From Coptis chinensis (lineage: Eukaryota; Streptophyta; Magnoliopsida; Ranunculales; Ranunculaceae): a stretch of DNA of 64,000 bases. The position numbers and the translations under genes were made by a program. Under the pieces are notes generated by a model. It saw only the letters and a list, made by a program, of their open reading frames with translations, was not told the origin of the DNA and ran no database searches. Where the stretch lies: the NCBI GenBank assembly GCA_015680905.1, contig CM027379.1, forward strand, positions 97,763,001 to 97,827,000. The letters run 5' to 3'. Shown here piece by piece: positions 47,101 through 59,335 of the stretch. How positions within the stretch are numbered: position 1 is the first letter of the stretch; the number at the start of each line of letters is the position of its first letter.

Positions 47101-50100
47101 GCAAAGAGCAAACGTGGGCATAGCTAATATGAGGCCTAGTGGTCAAGCCTTGCGAAGTTGCCTCCAACGTCTTGGGATCAAACCCTCCTTCAGCAGGAAA
47201 AAAGGGATTTAAGTGTTTAGCAGGAAAAAGGGGATTTAAGTGTTTAGGGACATAAAGTTATAACTACCCGAAAAAAGAAAAAAGAAAATTGTTGGAATGC
47301 CACCGATCAAAGGCGCTGACCTGCTTCCCTGTTCTATTGGATTAGCGGGTTGTCAGTCACCATCTTGTTCATTGTGGGAGTGTTTGTAGAATTCTCTCTT
47401 TGGTTATTATCCGGAGCATAAACAGAACAAGTGAAATGTAAGGGTGTTGGAATAGATGCGGAACTCATCCTTAACGAGTCCCTGCAGTTTTAGCTGACTT
47501 CTTTTTCCTGTCTGTTAGCAGTTCACCTCGACTTCTCCCTGATTAGTAGAGAGAAGAAAGAAAAAGAAACCCTAGTTTCTGCCCTAAGAACGTGTAAGGA
47601 TGTGGTTACAGATTCTAGATATGACATATGTACTACAACAGTAATTTTTACTGTTAGACATGGCTATGCATGTTTTCTTGTCCTTTATCCCAAAAAATAA
47701 AGATAAAAGTTTATGTGATGATGCTTGGTTATTTTGCTCTGTTACTGTGTTTCAGGTTGATAATTTGCATAGATGCTGCTCTCTATCAGCCGATTCTCGG
47801 ATTGAGAACAGTGAAAGCGAGGACTCTACTGATGATGAAACTTTGAATACAAAAGAAAATGGATACCATGATGCAGAAAATGAAGCTGATGTAGAACTAG
47901 ATGGTGATCCTGAACGTGTGCTCAGTGGAAAGCTGAGCGGGAGTAGTGGTTATGCTGGGAGTGATCTTTATGACCATAAGGTTGTGTGTTCTTCAACCCC
48001 ACCTCTTTGTTTTTGACATGTTAAGCAAGTAAAATGTTAATGGAGAAGATGAATGAGTGCAGTTATAGTTATTGGAAAAGAAGATATATACAACAAGCAG
48101 GTGAGATGTCCTACAAGAAGAAATGGCAACATTATAAATAAAAACGATACAAATTAAGCATTATCCAATCAATATGCAACAAAATGACACTCAGCATAGT
48201 TGCATATCTTAGTGGAGCATCCTCAAGTGTCAAGAAAAGTGAAATCCTTTTCTTGAAAGGAGATGATTCCTAATCTACTCTTAAAGTGCTATTAGACCAA
48301 TCTAAGATATCTATATGTTGGGGTAGAAATTTATCAAACCTTATGCTTTTGTGGACTTGATACACTGCTTGCTGCAATGATGTCCATTTTATATTCTAGT
48401 TTCTGATTTTTGATACTGTGATATTGTTTTCTACATCATAATGAATACAGTTATTCTAACCAATACTGTTACTGAGCTTGAGCCTGATGGATGAAGACTT
48501 GAAGATTATACAAAATTGATGGTTTTGTTGTTAAAAGCCTCCTATATGCTACTGGCCATAGTTCAAACCCTAAATTTCCTGAATTTCCAGAACGCCCAAA
48601 AACCGGCATTCCATCTGACATTACAGATTGTTTTTAGGTCTAGGTAGATTTCCACACACTTTCACGCCATCTGGTTCAGGCTCCATTAGGATTTGGCCAT
48701 GTACCAATACCATGTGAGATTCAGGTAAGAAACTGTTTTGAGCCTTTGGTAAACTGAAACTCTAAATGGAGTTTAGAAACTATACGTGGTTTAAAATTTT
48801 GCCTCTGACATGATAATTTGGTTGCTTTAAAGAAATGACAATGTGTAGTTTGGCTCAATTTTCATGATTCATGTTCATATTCAAATGATGAACTGGCGCC
48901 CTTCTTACGTAAAGCGACTTTCTGCATTGATTGTTTTTCTCAGTTCTCTCTCTCTCTGCTGGCGCAGGTGTATGTAGGTGATTCAGATGCTGAGTCCTCT
49001 GGTGAAAGTTACTCTTCAGCAAGAAATCCAAAGACATGTAAAGATCCCCGCAAGAAACCCAATGAGCAGAATATAGTGTATAGGGAAAGTGAGAACTTAA
49101 TTGCTGATATGGTTACACCGAGTACATCGCCTAAACTTTTGTCTCAGCAATCGATGGGAGAGATTCTCTCTTTGGATCCAGGACATGGATTTCCTGGGAC
49201 TAGATCTAAGTTGTTGGCAGAATCACCTCCCAGTAAACTAAGTGTCTCCAACGTTAATGTCAAGCGCTCAACATTTTGGGGAAGAAACAATGTATGTTGG
49301 TATTTTATATTTGTTTTTCTTCTTCTTTGATGTGCTTTATAGGTAATATGTATTGTGGTCTTATTACATAATAGCAATGATACTAAAGATGATAATAAGC
49401 TACCCACTTAATGTTCCTTAAAAACAGGTAACTACCCGAAATTTTGTGGTTTTTTAGCCAAGTTACATTAACATGGACACGTGTGTCTGTATTCGACACG
49501 GATACGAAGTGTCTGACACGGCGAAATATAAAAAACTGAGGTATATCACATACAATATGTGTCCTTGTCATGTCCAACACAGACACGTGGATACATATCC
49601 GACACAGACTATGTCTACAATACCTACAATATAGCATGTCCATGTAACACAGTTTTTTAGATACCAAATTGTGTTGATTATCTTGTTTAGAATAATTCAT
49701 CAGGATGAACAACTAATGTTAGATGCCAGGACAACCGCCAAGGGCCAAACTAAACATCTCTAGTTTTTCTTTACTTCCAAACTAAATTAAACACTTACTT
49801 ATAATGTGCATCAATAGTATCCTTAACTTTTTCAAAGGCCCAACTGAATCCAGAATGCAATCAATAGTATCCTTCACTTTTTCTATGTTGTGCAGTATCA
49901 TGTAGTTGTTATTTTGAAAAGAAATGGTAGCTTACTCGATATTTCATGCGAACGATGTTGACCTTCCATCTCTTGCTAGTTGTTATGGTAATGTTCTTCT
50001 TCTGATATTCTTGCTATACAGGTTAGGAAAAATCCATCTGTGGAGCCAATTAACTCTTCTGGTGAAGAAGAGTAAGTACTCTACTCGCCAACAAACCACC

Positions 50101-53100
50101 TTCTTACACATTGATTTTCTGGTAAATGGCATTCGACTACTCTAGAATAAGTTACTACCTCTATTGGCCTTGGAAATGCCTGTAGATGGATATTTGCTTC
50201 TGATAATAGAAAAAAGCCTGTAGGCAGGTTCTGGCAGTCAAAGCAATTGCAGGTTTACATGAAATATCATTGGAAATTTGGTTCTTTCCATGCACAGATG
50301 GCAGTGTTAATTACAGTATTGAGTATTCTGATATACTTTAGTGTGTATCCATTTTTCAACAGACTGATACGAAAATATACCCTTGACATATCATATCCTG
50401 AAAACACATGGATCAATACATTCAAAAAGAAAAAATTAATGGTGCATGGCAATAATTTTGAGGTTTAATGTGTTACCTGTCGATATAACGTTTTAATTTA
50501 CAATATCAAAAGAGAGTAACTGTATCAACTAATAAAGGATGATTAAGTTTAAGTGTTGAGGAGATTGACACCATGAAACAACAATGAGAAAAATTCTTCT
50601 GAGCTAGGTGGATGGGTCCCTGTGTATATCTGAAAATGTGTCAGCGCTGTATTTGTGTTTTAAAGATTAGCTCTAGTATCAATGGTTATACATCTTTTCA
50701 CTATTTCATTCTGCTGCATGTTTTTCAAATACGTGAGCCATGGTGGAGGAGAGACTTGTAGTTGTTACCCCTGACATGAGAGTTGGAATCAAAACTTGCC
50801 CACATCATTGCCCATTGGCTATGCAGAAAAAATAAAAAGGGTGCTCACTTAGCTATATATATATATATATATATATATAAAGGTACATATAGTTAATAAC
50901 TGGACTATTACAAAAATGGGGATTTTCCAAAAGTTTCTAATACTCTGTGTTCCCGACTCTCAGGGCCTCTCCGCTATAGACTCATCCCAGATATTCCATT
51001 AGTAGAATTTTGGGTTCCGTAGTCACCTTCTCAAGTGTCTATCTTCATTGCGTATGGTGCACAAGATAAGATCTTAATCATCTACAACCTCATTAGGAAG
51101 AGAAAGCTGATTGTCATCTCAAACAGAGTGTTGGGGTTTGTGAAGGTCTTTCATGGTTTTAGAGGTCTCTAAGGGGTGAGTTGTAGTTGTTGGGTTTAAA
51201 CAACAAGAAAATTGAAAAAATTATCTGGAATCACTCTAGCTCAATAACTCTAGTGTTCATAGGAATCACTACGAGATGTTTTAGGCTGCCAGTTTACAAT
51301 CTGGATATTCAACATTATTTATTTACTCAACTGTCAACCATCAGAAGAGAGGATGCGGAGTTGTGACTTGTGACTATGTATTTTTGATTTTATGAATATG
51401 TTATACTATTTTAAGATTTACGACTAACCTTTAAGATATTCCTTGATCCCTGACCCTTGGTATTTTGAGTTGAACTGAGAAAATGATGGTTAAGAAGATA
51501 GTTATGCAACTTTTTTCTTAGATTACTTGTTAATACTTACCTCACGTTTTGGAATATTACTTTCCTTTCTTCTGTGTGGAAAACTGCAAGCTCTCTACAT
51601 TTCTTACTTCCACTGGTTTTATAAAAGATTTTCATTCTTCTAATATTTTGTACATAGGTTTGCGATACAGAGGCTTGAGATTACAAAAAAGGACTTGCGC
51701 AGTAGGATTGCGAAAGAGGTAAAAGTTGATCTTTTGTAGTTGGGCCAATAAGTGGATCCTAGTTTCCCTTTAAAATTTTCTACAGTGGTTAGGTAGAAAG
51801 CAAGGTTTGGACTGCTCTAAGCGAAAAACTAAATAAAAGAGAAAAATCGACATTATTTCACAAATCTGATGTTTACGCCCTTGTATCCTTTCGAGTCAGT
51901 GTGACTATCGTACTGATATAAGTTGACTCTCTTTTCCCCAGGCAAAAGGGAATGCAATACTGCAAGCAAGTTTGGAGAGAAGAAAGCAAGCTTTGCATTT
52001 ATTTGACGCATTGCACTTGAGCAAGATGTATTCACGATTTTAACCTTAATATATTGAAATCTATTCTGAGGTGTCTTTGTATATTTCTTATCTATTTGAA
52101 GTATCATCAAATGTTTTCCAGAAGCTGTAACTATTTCATGAGTTGTAGTAAAATTTAGTCAAGTGCTGAAGCTGAAAATTTTGAAGCCTTTTTGGTTCAA
52201 ATGAACTATATGCATTATTTTGTGCCTACTATATTGAAACTTACAGCACTGTTTTTCCATGGAGAAATTTGTTTAGTTAGAATTTCTTCAACACTTCTCT
52301 GATTGTACATTGCTTTGACATCTCGTAGGTTTCAAAACTCCAGGAGCAGTTGGAAGGGGAGAGAGATCTTAGGGCTGCATTAGAGGTTGGTCTGAGCATG
52401 TCTATGGAACATGCTTCTAATTCACGTGGCGTAGATTCAAAGGTATGTACTGTCATTTCTTAACGTTTCTTGTTTGTTTCACCTGGGAAAATTGTAGATG
52501 CACATTCTTATACAAATTATCTCTGATGAAGACAAGAGCAGAACTTGAGGAGATAACCATGGCTGAAGCAGATGTGGCCAGGTTGAAGCAGAAAGTTACT
52601 GAACTGCATCTTCAACTTAACCAGCAACGTCAGAATCACTATGGCTCCCTTTCTGATGCATGTGACCGCTACCAGCATATCCAAAATCTTCATACTCAGC
52701 GGTATGATTTCCTTGTAGACATTAACATTATAATATACCTAATCCATAAAACCAGCAGGCCGATGGTCACCTTCAAATATACTGGTCATGCCATCTTATT
52801 GGTTGAGTTTTTTGTTGGTTGCTTCTGTAGATTCACACTGATACAGTTTCTTGGAAGTCAAATAATCTATATTATGCACCCTGATACTGGCTCCAGTGGA
52901 AGCCGTTGTTGAGAAATACCATCCTTTGATGTTCTTGCTTAGGTTAGGTGATACCTTATCTGTTTTCAAATTTGAGATCAAGGGCTTTCTTTTCTAAGTA
53001 ACGTATGGACAGATAACACCTTGTATCACCTGCTTCCCCATCTGAAAAATTCATTGCTGTCATTACCTGATGCATTTAAAATGAAGATAAATTAAGCTGC

Positions 53101-55884
53101 CACTTATAGTGAACTCAAACTCTTCATGCTAACCGTGCATCTTAATCTGTTACGTTAATGCATTGAAGGATAACACATTTGAGTGATTATTTTGGAATGC
53201 AGTTGTCTCTTTCTCGAAACTCAGAGTGGCAGTTATAGACTCATAATAAATATAATAATAATACTGTGGTACTAATTTTTGCTGTTTTGTGTGAATTTTT
53301 TCTTTAGGAAGTTTCATCAACAAGATTTTGATACGGCCCTTGCTTTTGTTAACAGTGAAAGGAAACAGAGAAGTGAGGTATATCTGAAATGCTTTGTTGG
53401 TGTGGAAAAGAAGATGCTTATGATATCTTTTTACAGTTTTAACTTTAAGTGAATAAAAATGCATTTACTGCCCCATTAATTGCCATAGCTTACAGAGTTC
53501 CACCATTAAGTTACTCCACACTCTTGTCATGTGCGCACAACTTGAAAACCATAACAATTTGACTGTATAACTGCCCATAAGTGCTGGCTTGAGATAGGGT
53601 CTAATTAATGAATGGACTTGGTCATATATATATTTTGTGTTGAGATGTTTAGTTCCACACATGGGATATGTTAACCCACACATAATAATATAAGTCTTGG
53701 GGCCTCACCACTTATCAACAATTGGTTTTAAGTTGGATGCTTATCTTCAATATGGTATCAAAGCGCGTTATTGTGTTTGGCCCAAAGGGCATGTTGTTTA
53801 CTCTACGTAGCTAAGTATGTTTGTCCATGTGATATGCTCAAGTAATGCCACATGTGAGGGGGCGTGTTGAGATGTTTAGTCCTACATGGGATAGGTTAAG
53901 CCACACATAAAAATATATAAGTCGTGGGGCCTCTCCACTTATAGCCATTTAATTTTAAGTTGGATGTTCATCTTCAATATTTGGATTCCGGCATTTTATG
54001 GACACCCCCCCCCCCCTACCCTTCTTTTTAATTTGTAATTTTTATTTATTTATTCATTATTTTCCTTTTTCTGATAAAGATTGACACACTTACACACCGA
54101 TGCTGTGGACGATTTTGGTTACAGGGCAAAGTAGCATTTAATCTGAGAGTACAACTTATTTTAGATAATATTATCGTTGTAGTACATTAATATTTTTAAG
54201 TCTCTACTATGAGTTTGACATGTAAATGGGTTCTGGTCTGATTCCTAAATCATAAGATATTCGGCCCATTACCATCGGGTTCACATCAGTTACAATTTCC
54301 ATTGATTTTGAGATACGAAAGTGGTCGATCCAAAACTAGAGATGCTTGTTCCGTTATTTGTATTTGGTATACCAGTTCTAATACATTATCTCTACATATT
54401 TTCATCATGTGCACATACGTTGGTTCCAGTTTCTATCGGTTTGTGGTTTGGTCACAGCGTCAAGTTACCCATTGGCTATTACCAGAATCATTTTTAGCAT
54501 CTCACTATCTGTTTGGTAATTTGATTGGTTTTCGAAACCGGAGACTCAAAAGCATAGGTTCTAGTTCTAGTATCGGTACTTTGTAAAATTGGTGCCAGTT
54601 GACAACCTACGTTTTTTTTTTGTTTTTTTGAAATGGTCATGGGGTTAAGGCAGACCCCCACCTATTTTATTAAAAGTTGAAACTTACAAGCCTCCCTAAG
54701 AGTTAGATCATTAAAAGGAGGTACACAAAGACTTACAAGATCGATCTACAAACATCAAGCCTGACATACATGAGAATACTCACTACACATACCACAAAGG
54801 GTCCTCGCTAAAGTAGTGCTAGGAAACCTCTCTCATCTCCTACTTTCTGGCCATAAATTGCTTCACTATCTCATCCTTCCAAAGATGAGACTGCACTTTC
54901 TCGTAGTCACAAAAGAAACACCCACAAGCACAACACAGGTAAGTGAGTCCTAGACTCTTAGAGTATCATCCAAAAACTCTTTGGTGTAGTCCTCAAGATT
55001 CTTCATCCTTTTGTTTTTAATTTGCGACTTCACCTTTTTCATCATAGCAAGAGTAGGCTCTACTTCACCTGAAGAATGCGCTTGAACTTTACCTTCTTCC
55101 ACTTTGTTCTTACCAGAACCTATGTTATGTACTTCTTGTGCGATATCTCTTGTAATCCTATTTCTGTGAAAAAAGAAGTATAAGTTATTTATTATAATCA
55201 AATCATGTTCAACTATTTTGCTGTTGGTTTAATTGAATCACTTGCTGAGGGGGACTAGTAACAACTGTGTTTCTCTAATATATAGGTTTCACTTATAGTT
55301 GACTTTTCAATCAATCAAGGTGAGCTATTCTGTTTTGGTTTGGGTGTTCATTTATTTCTGAACCATTCTGAAAATGACAATATAGGAGAACTTGTCAGGA
55401 GCAGAGTGGAAGAAAATAAAAGGCCAGTTATTACCATCCACTAGTAATGGAACACAGCTTTGTCGAAAAGACAGGTGCAGATTCCACAAGCCTGAGTGAT
55501 TCATTAAGCACTGAGACATCTGCAAACATTTCAGTGAATGAGCTATGTGCTGTTGATTCTGCTAATGTACCCTCGGCGTCAAGGACAATAGAAGTAAGTC
55601 TACCACTTACGGCTTTCAAATATTTTATGGTGTTTGCAACCACTTTAATGCATATGCAATTATAACTCGTGTACAAATGTTTTTCTGGCTTAACTGTACA
55701 GAAGAAAAATCAAACACATCTATCTGCAACATCATCTGCTTTGGTGGAATTGACAACACGTCTCGACTTCTTTAAGGAGCGGCGTTCCCAGCTAATGGAA
55801 CAGCTCCACATCCTTGATTTAAACTATGGAGTGGCATCTTCCCAAGGATTTGTTTATAAACCATCGTTTCCGCCTTGGAACTAG
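38118..55884 (+). CDS. PH-domain Rho GTPase-activating protein (REN1/PHGAP-like), 22 exons
   Basis: The family switches off ROP GTPases at the plasma membrane in polar growth. Exons (CDS): 38118-38174, 38551-38587, 39738-39814, 40332-40402, 40495-40573, 40699-40843, 40973-41092, 43111-43188, 43351-43406, 43529-43598, 44973-45060, 46612-46855, 47756-47980, 48968-49291, 50022-50071, 51658-51718, 51942-52027, 52329-52442, 52532-52701, 53308-53377, 55386-55593, 55702-55884. The start MSAASLASFERPRIG matches relatives. PH domain ~20-130 (FKSGPLFISSKGIG, WKKRWFILTRTSLVFF). RhoGAP ~170-374 with arginine finger in VLRQSADV (~203). An acidic Ser-rich linker follows, then coiled coils (ILQASLERRK; DVARLKQKV) and a C-terminal FFKERRSQLMEQL block. 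Exon 17 (86 nt) breaks frame before IALEQD, and exon 21 (208 nt) shifts back. As sequenced, the product would be truncated in the coiled coil. Confidence 0.9.
38860..38964 (+). mobile_element. TRIM solo LTR in RhoGAP intron 2
   Basis: A 105-bp segment starting TGTTGAGATATATAGTTCCA and ending in CTTTAATA, flanked by ATGAG (38855-38859 and 38965-38969). It contains 'ccgctccactcat' and 'gattttgagttggatgc' and matches the terminal repeats of the TRIMs at 45316 and 53638. Only one terminal repeat remains. Confidence 0.85.
41632..41900 (-). repeat. LINE-like 3' end in RhoGAP intron 7
   Basis: On minus, the sequence ends with 'ttcaataaaagtaacttatc' and then an A-run (T-run at 41630-41637 on plus), like plant L1 3' ends. 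No coding is attached. The inner boundary near 41900 is uncertain. Confidence 0.4.
42442..42912 (-). mobile_element. Solo LTR (471 bp) in RhoGAP intron 7
   Basis: Begins TGATGCAG and ends CTGCATCA, giving an 8-bp inverted terminus, with GTAGG on both sides (42437-42441 and 42913-42917). A TATA-like 'tataaatatg' is present on the minus strand near 42710, which suggests minus orientation. No second LTR or protein region is present. The family is not assigned. Confidence 0.85.
45316..45660 (+). mobile_element. TRIM retrotransposon in RhoGAP intron 11
   Basis: Two ~115-bp terminal repeats, the first starting TGTTGAGATGTTAGTACCAC and the second at about 45542, enclose a short interior. The interior begins with a primer-binding site for initiator tRNA-Met (TGGTATCAAAGC near 45432). 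A purine-rich 'tgatgggga' precedes the second repeat. It has no coding capacity, as is normal for terminal-repeat retrotransposons in miniature. The flanks ATACA and ATACT are probably a diverged target duplication. The two repeats are clearly diverged, so it is old. Confidence 0.85.
47115..47275 (+). mobile_element. tRNA-derived SINE in RhoGAP intron 12
   Basis: Near 47131 an A-box-like ATGAGGCCTAGTGGTCAAGC is followed by a B-box-like GGGATCAAACCC at about 47177. A short internal duplication follows ('cagcaggaaaa..gggatttaagtgttta' twice, 47200-47248), then an A-rich tail (47262-47288). The arrangement fits a plant SINE in sense with the gene. Confidence 0.65.
50854..50880. repeat. (TA)n microsatellite in RhoGAP intron 15
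   Basis: An unbroken TA run of about 13 units. Confidence 0.9.
53638..53979 (+). mobile_element. TRIM retrotransposon in RhoGAP intron 20
   Basis: Terminal repeats start TGTTGAGATGTTTAGTTCCA (53638) and TGTTGAGATGTTTAGTCCTA (about 53866) and end in CTTCAA(TA). Between them lie the tRNA-Met primer-binding site TGGTATCAAAGC (near 53752) and a polypurine tract GTGAGGGGGCG just before the second repeat. The flanks TTTTG and TTTGG are near-matching target bases. It is complete in structure for a TRIM and is the same family as the copies in introns 2 and 11. Confidence 0.88.
54608..54960 (-). repeat. LINE-like 3' end in RhoGAP intron 20
   Basis: A T-rich run at 54611-54628 on plus is followed by 'gaaatggtcatggggttaag' and 'attttattaaaagttgaaac'. 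Read on minus, this is a 3' UTR-like stretch ending in a poly-A tail, as in plant LINE insertions. No ORF with LINE motifs is attached. An open frame at 54950-55201 (Lys/Glu-rich) is not recognised. Confidence 0.4.
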
Positions 55885-56290
55885 TAGCGTGGAAGTCCAC
55901 TAATACAATGAGTAAAATCTTCTCTGAGATGTTCATGATTTGTATATCATCCTCTGTTGTATATAGATATCGTTTCTGTTGTAATCTCTGTGTTCATTTT
56001 ACCCTTTTAATTTTTTTGTCTCGTTTTCCCCCTCTGAGCACCTCTGGGTGCTGTTTCGAAGCAACAAGTCTTTTCTGTCAGAGTACTAACGATTGGGATT
56101 TCATGTTGATGAATATATTTGAGAACCAATAGTTAAGATGGAAAACACACTGTAGAGGCGGCCTTCTTGTAATAGTACGATACTGGTGTGAGTGGAAGGT
56201 TTTCATGACAGAGTGTTCTATCTGTACTGTATTGCATGCGTTCGTTCACTTTGAAAACAAGAAGCCAATAAAAAAAAAAAAATAAAAGTT
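55885..56290 (+). other. 3' UTR of the RhoGAP gene
   Basis: The stretch after the TAG at 55882-55884 is T-rich and lacks conserved coding. 'agccaataaaaaaaaaaaaa' near 56265 holds an AATAAA-type polyadenylation signal. The convergent serpin remnant begins about 220 bp further on. Confidence 0.5.
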
Positions 56291-56504
56291 TGTGTACTGC
56301 ATTTAAAAAATTAGCAGTCTGTAATGGAAGGTCGTATACTTATATGAGCATGTCTTCAGCAGGTTAATTTTGGATCAGTACTTTTGCCATTAAATACACA
56401 CGCACCCCTTGGTATGAGTGGCCGAGATGTCAAGGCATACCCTACATCTCGCGCACCATAGATTTAGCCTACTTATATATGTAGTTCGATTTTAGATCTG
56501 TTGT

Positions 56505-57030
56505 TGCTCAGTCCAAGAAGGGATCAAGGATATGTCCCATGAACAATAACATCCCACTTTTGTCATCTCTCACCAAGAAGATGAACGGATGATCTGCGAC
56601 AAAATCAGCAGGGGAAGGTGAGTAACTAGAGCCAGTACCTAGGAAATACAAAAACAGCAGTAGCAGCACCAGCAGCTTCATTCTTCCTCGTTAACTTCAA
56701 TACGTGACTTGTCGTACATTCTGTGAGGTTCCACGAAATTCTGCTTGGTTAGAGAAAGGCGACTTCAGTCCAATGCCCTGGAGAACTGTGAAAGCTTTAA
56801 AGCTATATGTGATCTTGAACTTTGGTATCCTGAATTCTGTCACTGAAACTGATTGTCCGTCTGGACGTAAGTATCTTTGCAAGACCATCTTCCTTACTAA
56901 GAAGTGTGACATACATGGAAAGAGCTACTTTGTTGTCTTTACTCGTCATCATAAGGTAGCCTAAGAACTCTGAAATGGTCGAAAGAAACAATGATTTGGA
57001 ATATGTGGCTAGTCATGGATGATTTGTTCA
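56505..57030 (-). pseudogene. Serpin pseudogene 1 (C-terminal half)
   Basis: Minus-strand pieces in several frames match the C-terminal half of the serpins next to it: MTSHIFQII..FDHFRVLRLPYDDE near 57000-56945, LSMYVTLL near 56900, FRIPKFKITYSFKAFTVLQG with IGLKSPFS near 56830-56740, then the conserved end (gggatcaaggatatgtccca on plus near 56520). The order is right but frames change and stops intervene. The hinge and loop region is scrambled into Leu-rich text. The N-terminal half is missing. A downstream tail shared with serpin fragment 2 starts at about 57040. Confidence 0.8.
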
Positions 57031-57039
57031 GAATGACGT

Positions 57040-57320
57040 GTAAGATTGTCGCAGCATTGAGGGCGATACACTGTCCAGCAGTATTTCGACTGCAAGTGAG
57101 AGGGCATTGCCGATCAGAGATGCTCACGATTACAGGTAATTATTTCTCTTAGAACTCTCAGAGGCCTACTCCCCAAACTTGTACCAATTACCAACTACCA
57201 AGTACAGTAGATTGACTAGATGATGTCTGATGAGGAAGCAAAAGCAAGGAACTTGGAATCCTGGATGTAAGGTGAAACTTGTTTCCACGACACAGTAGTA
57301 GCCAGAAGTGCTAAGTGTAC
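57040..57320. repeat. Duplicated tail next to serpin pseudogene 1
   Basis: About 280 bases here are homologous to 60041-60300: shared text includes 'gtaagattgtc', 'gctcacgattacaggta' / 'gctcaagattacaggta', 'ccccaaacttgtac' and 'aaacttgtttccac.acacagtag'. Each copy lies directly beyond a truncated serpin, so the tail was duplicated with the serpin. No coding function was recognised. Confidence 0.75.
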
Positions 57321-57758
57321 TATGTGTATTATGACAATTCAAGCATAGGGATAACAAATAGTACTATATCTAAACGTTTAAGGAAGATCACAATAAAAAG
57401 AGCAATGTCAAGCAATTTGGAGACTAACGGCCCTGAAATTACAACTTTCTGGAGAGTAGTGGTTTGTGAACATTAATCATTTCGTAGGGGTTGAAGCCAC
57501 GAGTAACTCAGAGAGATATACATAGAATTTCTTTCTTTAATTCCTTACATTTAAAACTAAATGAATCGAATAATTTCTTTTCCATATAGACAGTCTGCGT
57601 AAAGTCAAATATGTGAGCGATCCCGGCTATCCCAATTGCATTAAACAATCAAATTTGATAAAAAAAAAAAACGTCAATATACGAAATTAACAATATAATG
57701 AGTATAAAAGATCATATACTAGAGAAGAGATCCCCTGTTCTATGAGATCATTTCTTGC
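57321..57758. other. 3' flank of serpin A; no gene
   Basis: AT-rich DNA that includes the probable 3' UTR of the minus-strand serpin A. No coding or repeat structure was recognised beyond a short A-run at 57660-57671. Confidence 0.5.
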
Positions 57759-59226
57759 TCACTCCAACAAGGGGTTAAGGACATGTCCCATGAACAATAT
57801 CATCCCACTTTTGTTCTCTCTCACCATGAACATAAACGGATGATCTGCCACAAAATCAACACATGGACGTGGAGGCGGTGGACTATCACAAAACTGCCAA
57901 TTATATTTAACAGTGACAGCAGCAGCTTCAGTTCCTTCCTCATTAACTTCTATATGTGACTTGTGATGAACGTTTGAAACACAAAGTCCGTCACCAAATA
58001 CCATCTCATCAAGTTCTGCTTCCCTGGAGAAAGGCAACTTTAGTCCGACACCTCGAAGAATCTCAGAAGCTTCAACATAAAATGTCATCTTGAACTTTGG
58101 TATCATGAATTCTCTCACGTCGACTACACTTGGATACAAACTTACATACTTTTCCAAGAACAATGGATCAGAACCCATCTGCCCAATAATAGGCCACAGA
58201 CCATCTACCTTGTTAGGAAGTATGATATACATAGAAAACGTACTCCTCTTATATGGTAGTCCAAGAACTTTAAAATCTTCAAAAGTATCAATCCACTGCT
58301 CAACGTGGCTAGTCATGAAAGGAACTTCCACATAATTTCCATCAAGAAGGTTAAATTTGGAGTCCTTAGTGGCAGACTTAAGAAAGGGTTCCTTCCATCT
58401 TCCTTTGAAATAGAGTGCATTTGCGAGCACAAGTACCGTGTCGGGAGTCAAAGGATTGGGTATAACAGACTTGATGAGTCCATTTGTAGCCTCTTCAGCC
58501 CATTTGTTCACTTCCTCAGTTATCTCGATTGCCTTCATCCACAATATCGTAGTTTCAATAAATAAAAAACAGTCGTGTAACGTTTTTCAATAACAGAAAT
58601 GAAATAATTCAACTTACTGCCATATCTTTCGGAATAAAAGTTAAAATTCTATAATTAATTACAATTTCATGCTACGTACTGTTGTCTTCTAATTCTGTTT
58701 AATGCATTAAGCCAGTTAGTATTGAGAATAATATTTCAAAACAGTTTTTGAGCTAGCAGTAGAGACGAGTTTCAAAACTTTGTTCTAAGAAAAGATTAAG
58801 AACAAAATAAAAAGAAATATGGCTCACCTTGTTTTGGATATCTACGCATTCAGCCTTGGCTTTGTATATCTTTTTAGCAGTAGTCACGAAGGTTGGTTTC
58901 AGAGTGCAAGACTGGTCAACCCAAGCACCACCAACAAAAGATGAAATAGGTCCACCACGAGTGGATCCAGCGAGTGTCTCAATAAATTTCATAGCAGCTG
59001 AGTTGAGATCATTCAAGTTTTCAGCCTCTAGAAAAGTGAGCAATTCCTTCAAGGTGGAACCACTGGCGCCATTTGTTAAAAAACTCATAGCAAGTTGAAT
59101 GGAACATGGAGAGAACACAAAATTCTTGTCTTTGGCTTTACCTAGTGCGAGATCCTTAGCCATTCGAAGACATGCAAAAGGTATACTACTGGGTGCATTA
59201 TGAACAACTATCTTTTTAGTCTCCAT
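57759..59226 (-). CDS. Serpin A (plant serine-type protease inhibitor), two exons
   Basis: Exon 1 is 59226-58828 (METKKIVVHNAPSSIPFACL ... CVDIQNK, donor GTGAGC). Exon 2 is 58532-57759 (AIEITEEVNKWAEEATNGLI ... GHVLNPLLE). The product is 390 residues, the normal plant serpin length, with the single intron in the usual place. Family blocks present: NFVFSPCSIQLAMSFL, GGAWVDQS, NALYFKGRWKEPF, FSMYIILPN, EFMIPKFKM, VSNVHHKSHIEVNEEGTEAA and the end [14 protein letters not shown]. The hinge EEGTEAAAVT has mainly small residues, as in inhibitory serpins. Counting 12 residues from the hinge Glu (P13) puts P1-P1' at Phe-Cys, which would favour chymotrypsin-like or cysteine proteases. No signal peptide, so probably cytosolic. 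It traps proteases by covalent suicide inhibition if active. Confidence 0.92.
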
Positions 59227-59335
59227 ATCTCCTCCACCTTATTCAATTTGCCTGCAAGTACGAAATAACAGCTTAACAAAGGTCTAAAAAAATACGTTAG
59301 TTTTTTCCAATATTTTCTTATGTAAACGCCAGTTT

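Noticed and set aside
49460-49660. Repeated 'gacac(g)tgt' motifs as a regulatory array
   Set aside because: Irregular short motifs in intron 14. They look like a decayed repeat, and nothing supports a regulatory role.
54950-55201. Lys/Glu-rich minus-strand ORF as a small gene
   Set aside because: It lies in intron 20 next to LINE-like tail sequence, with no recognisable domain or splice context.
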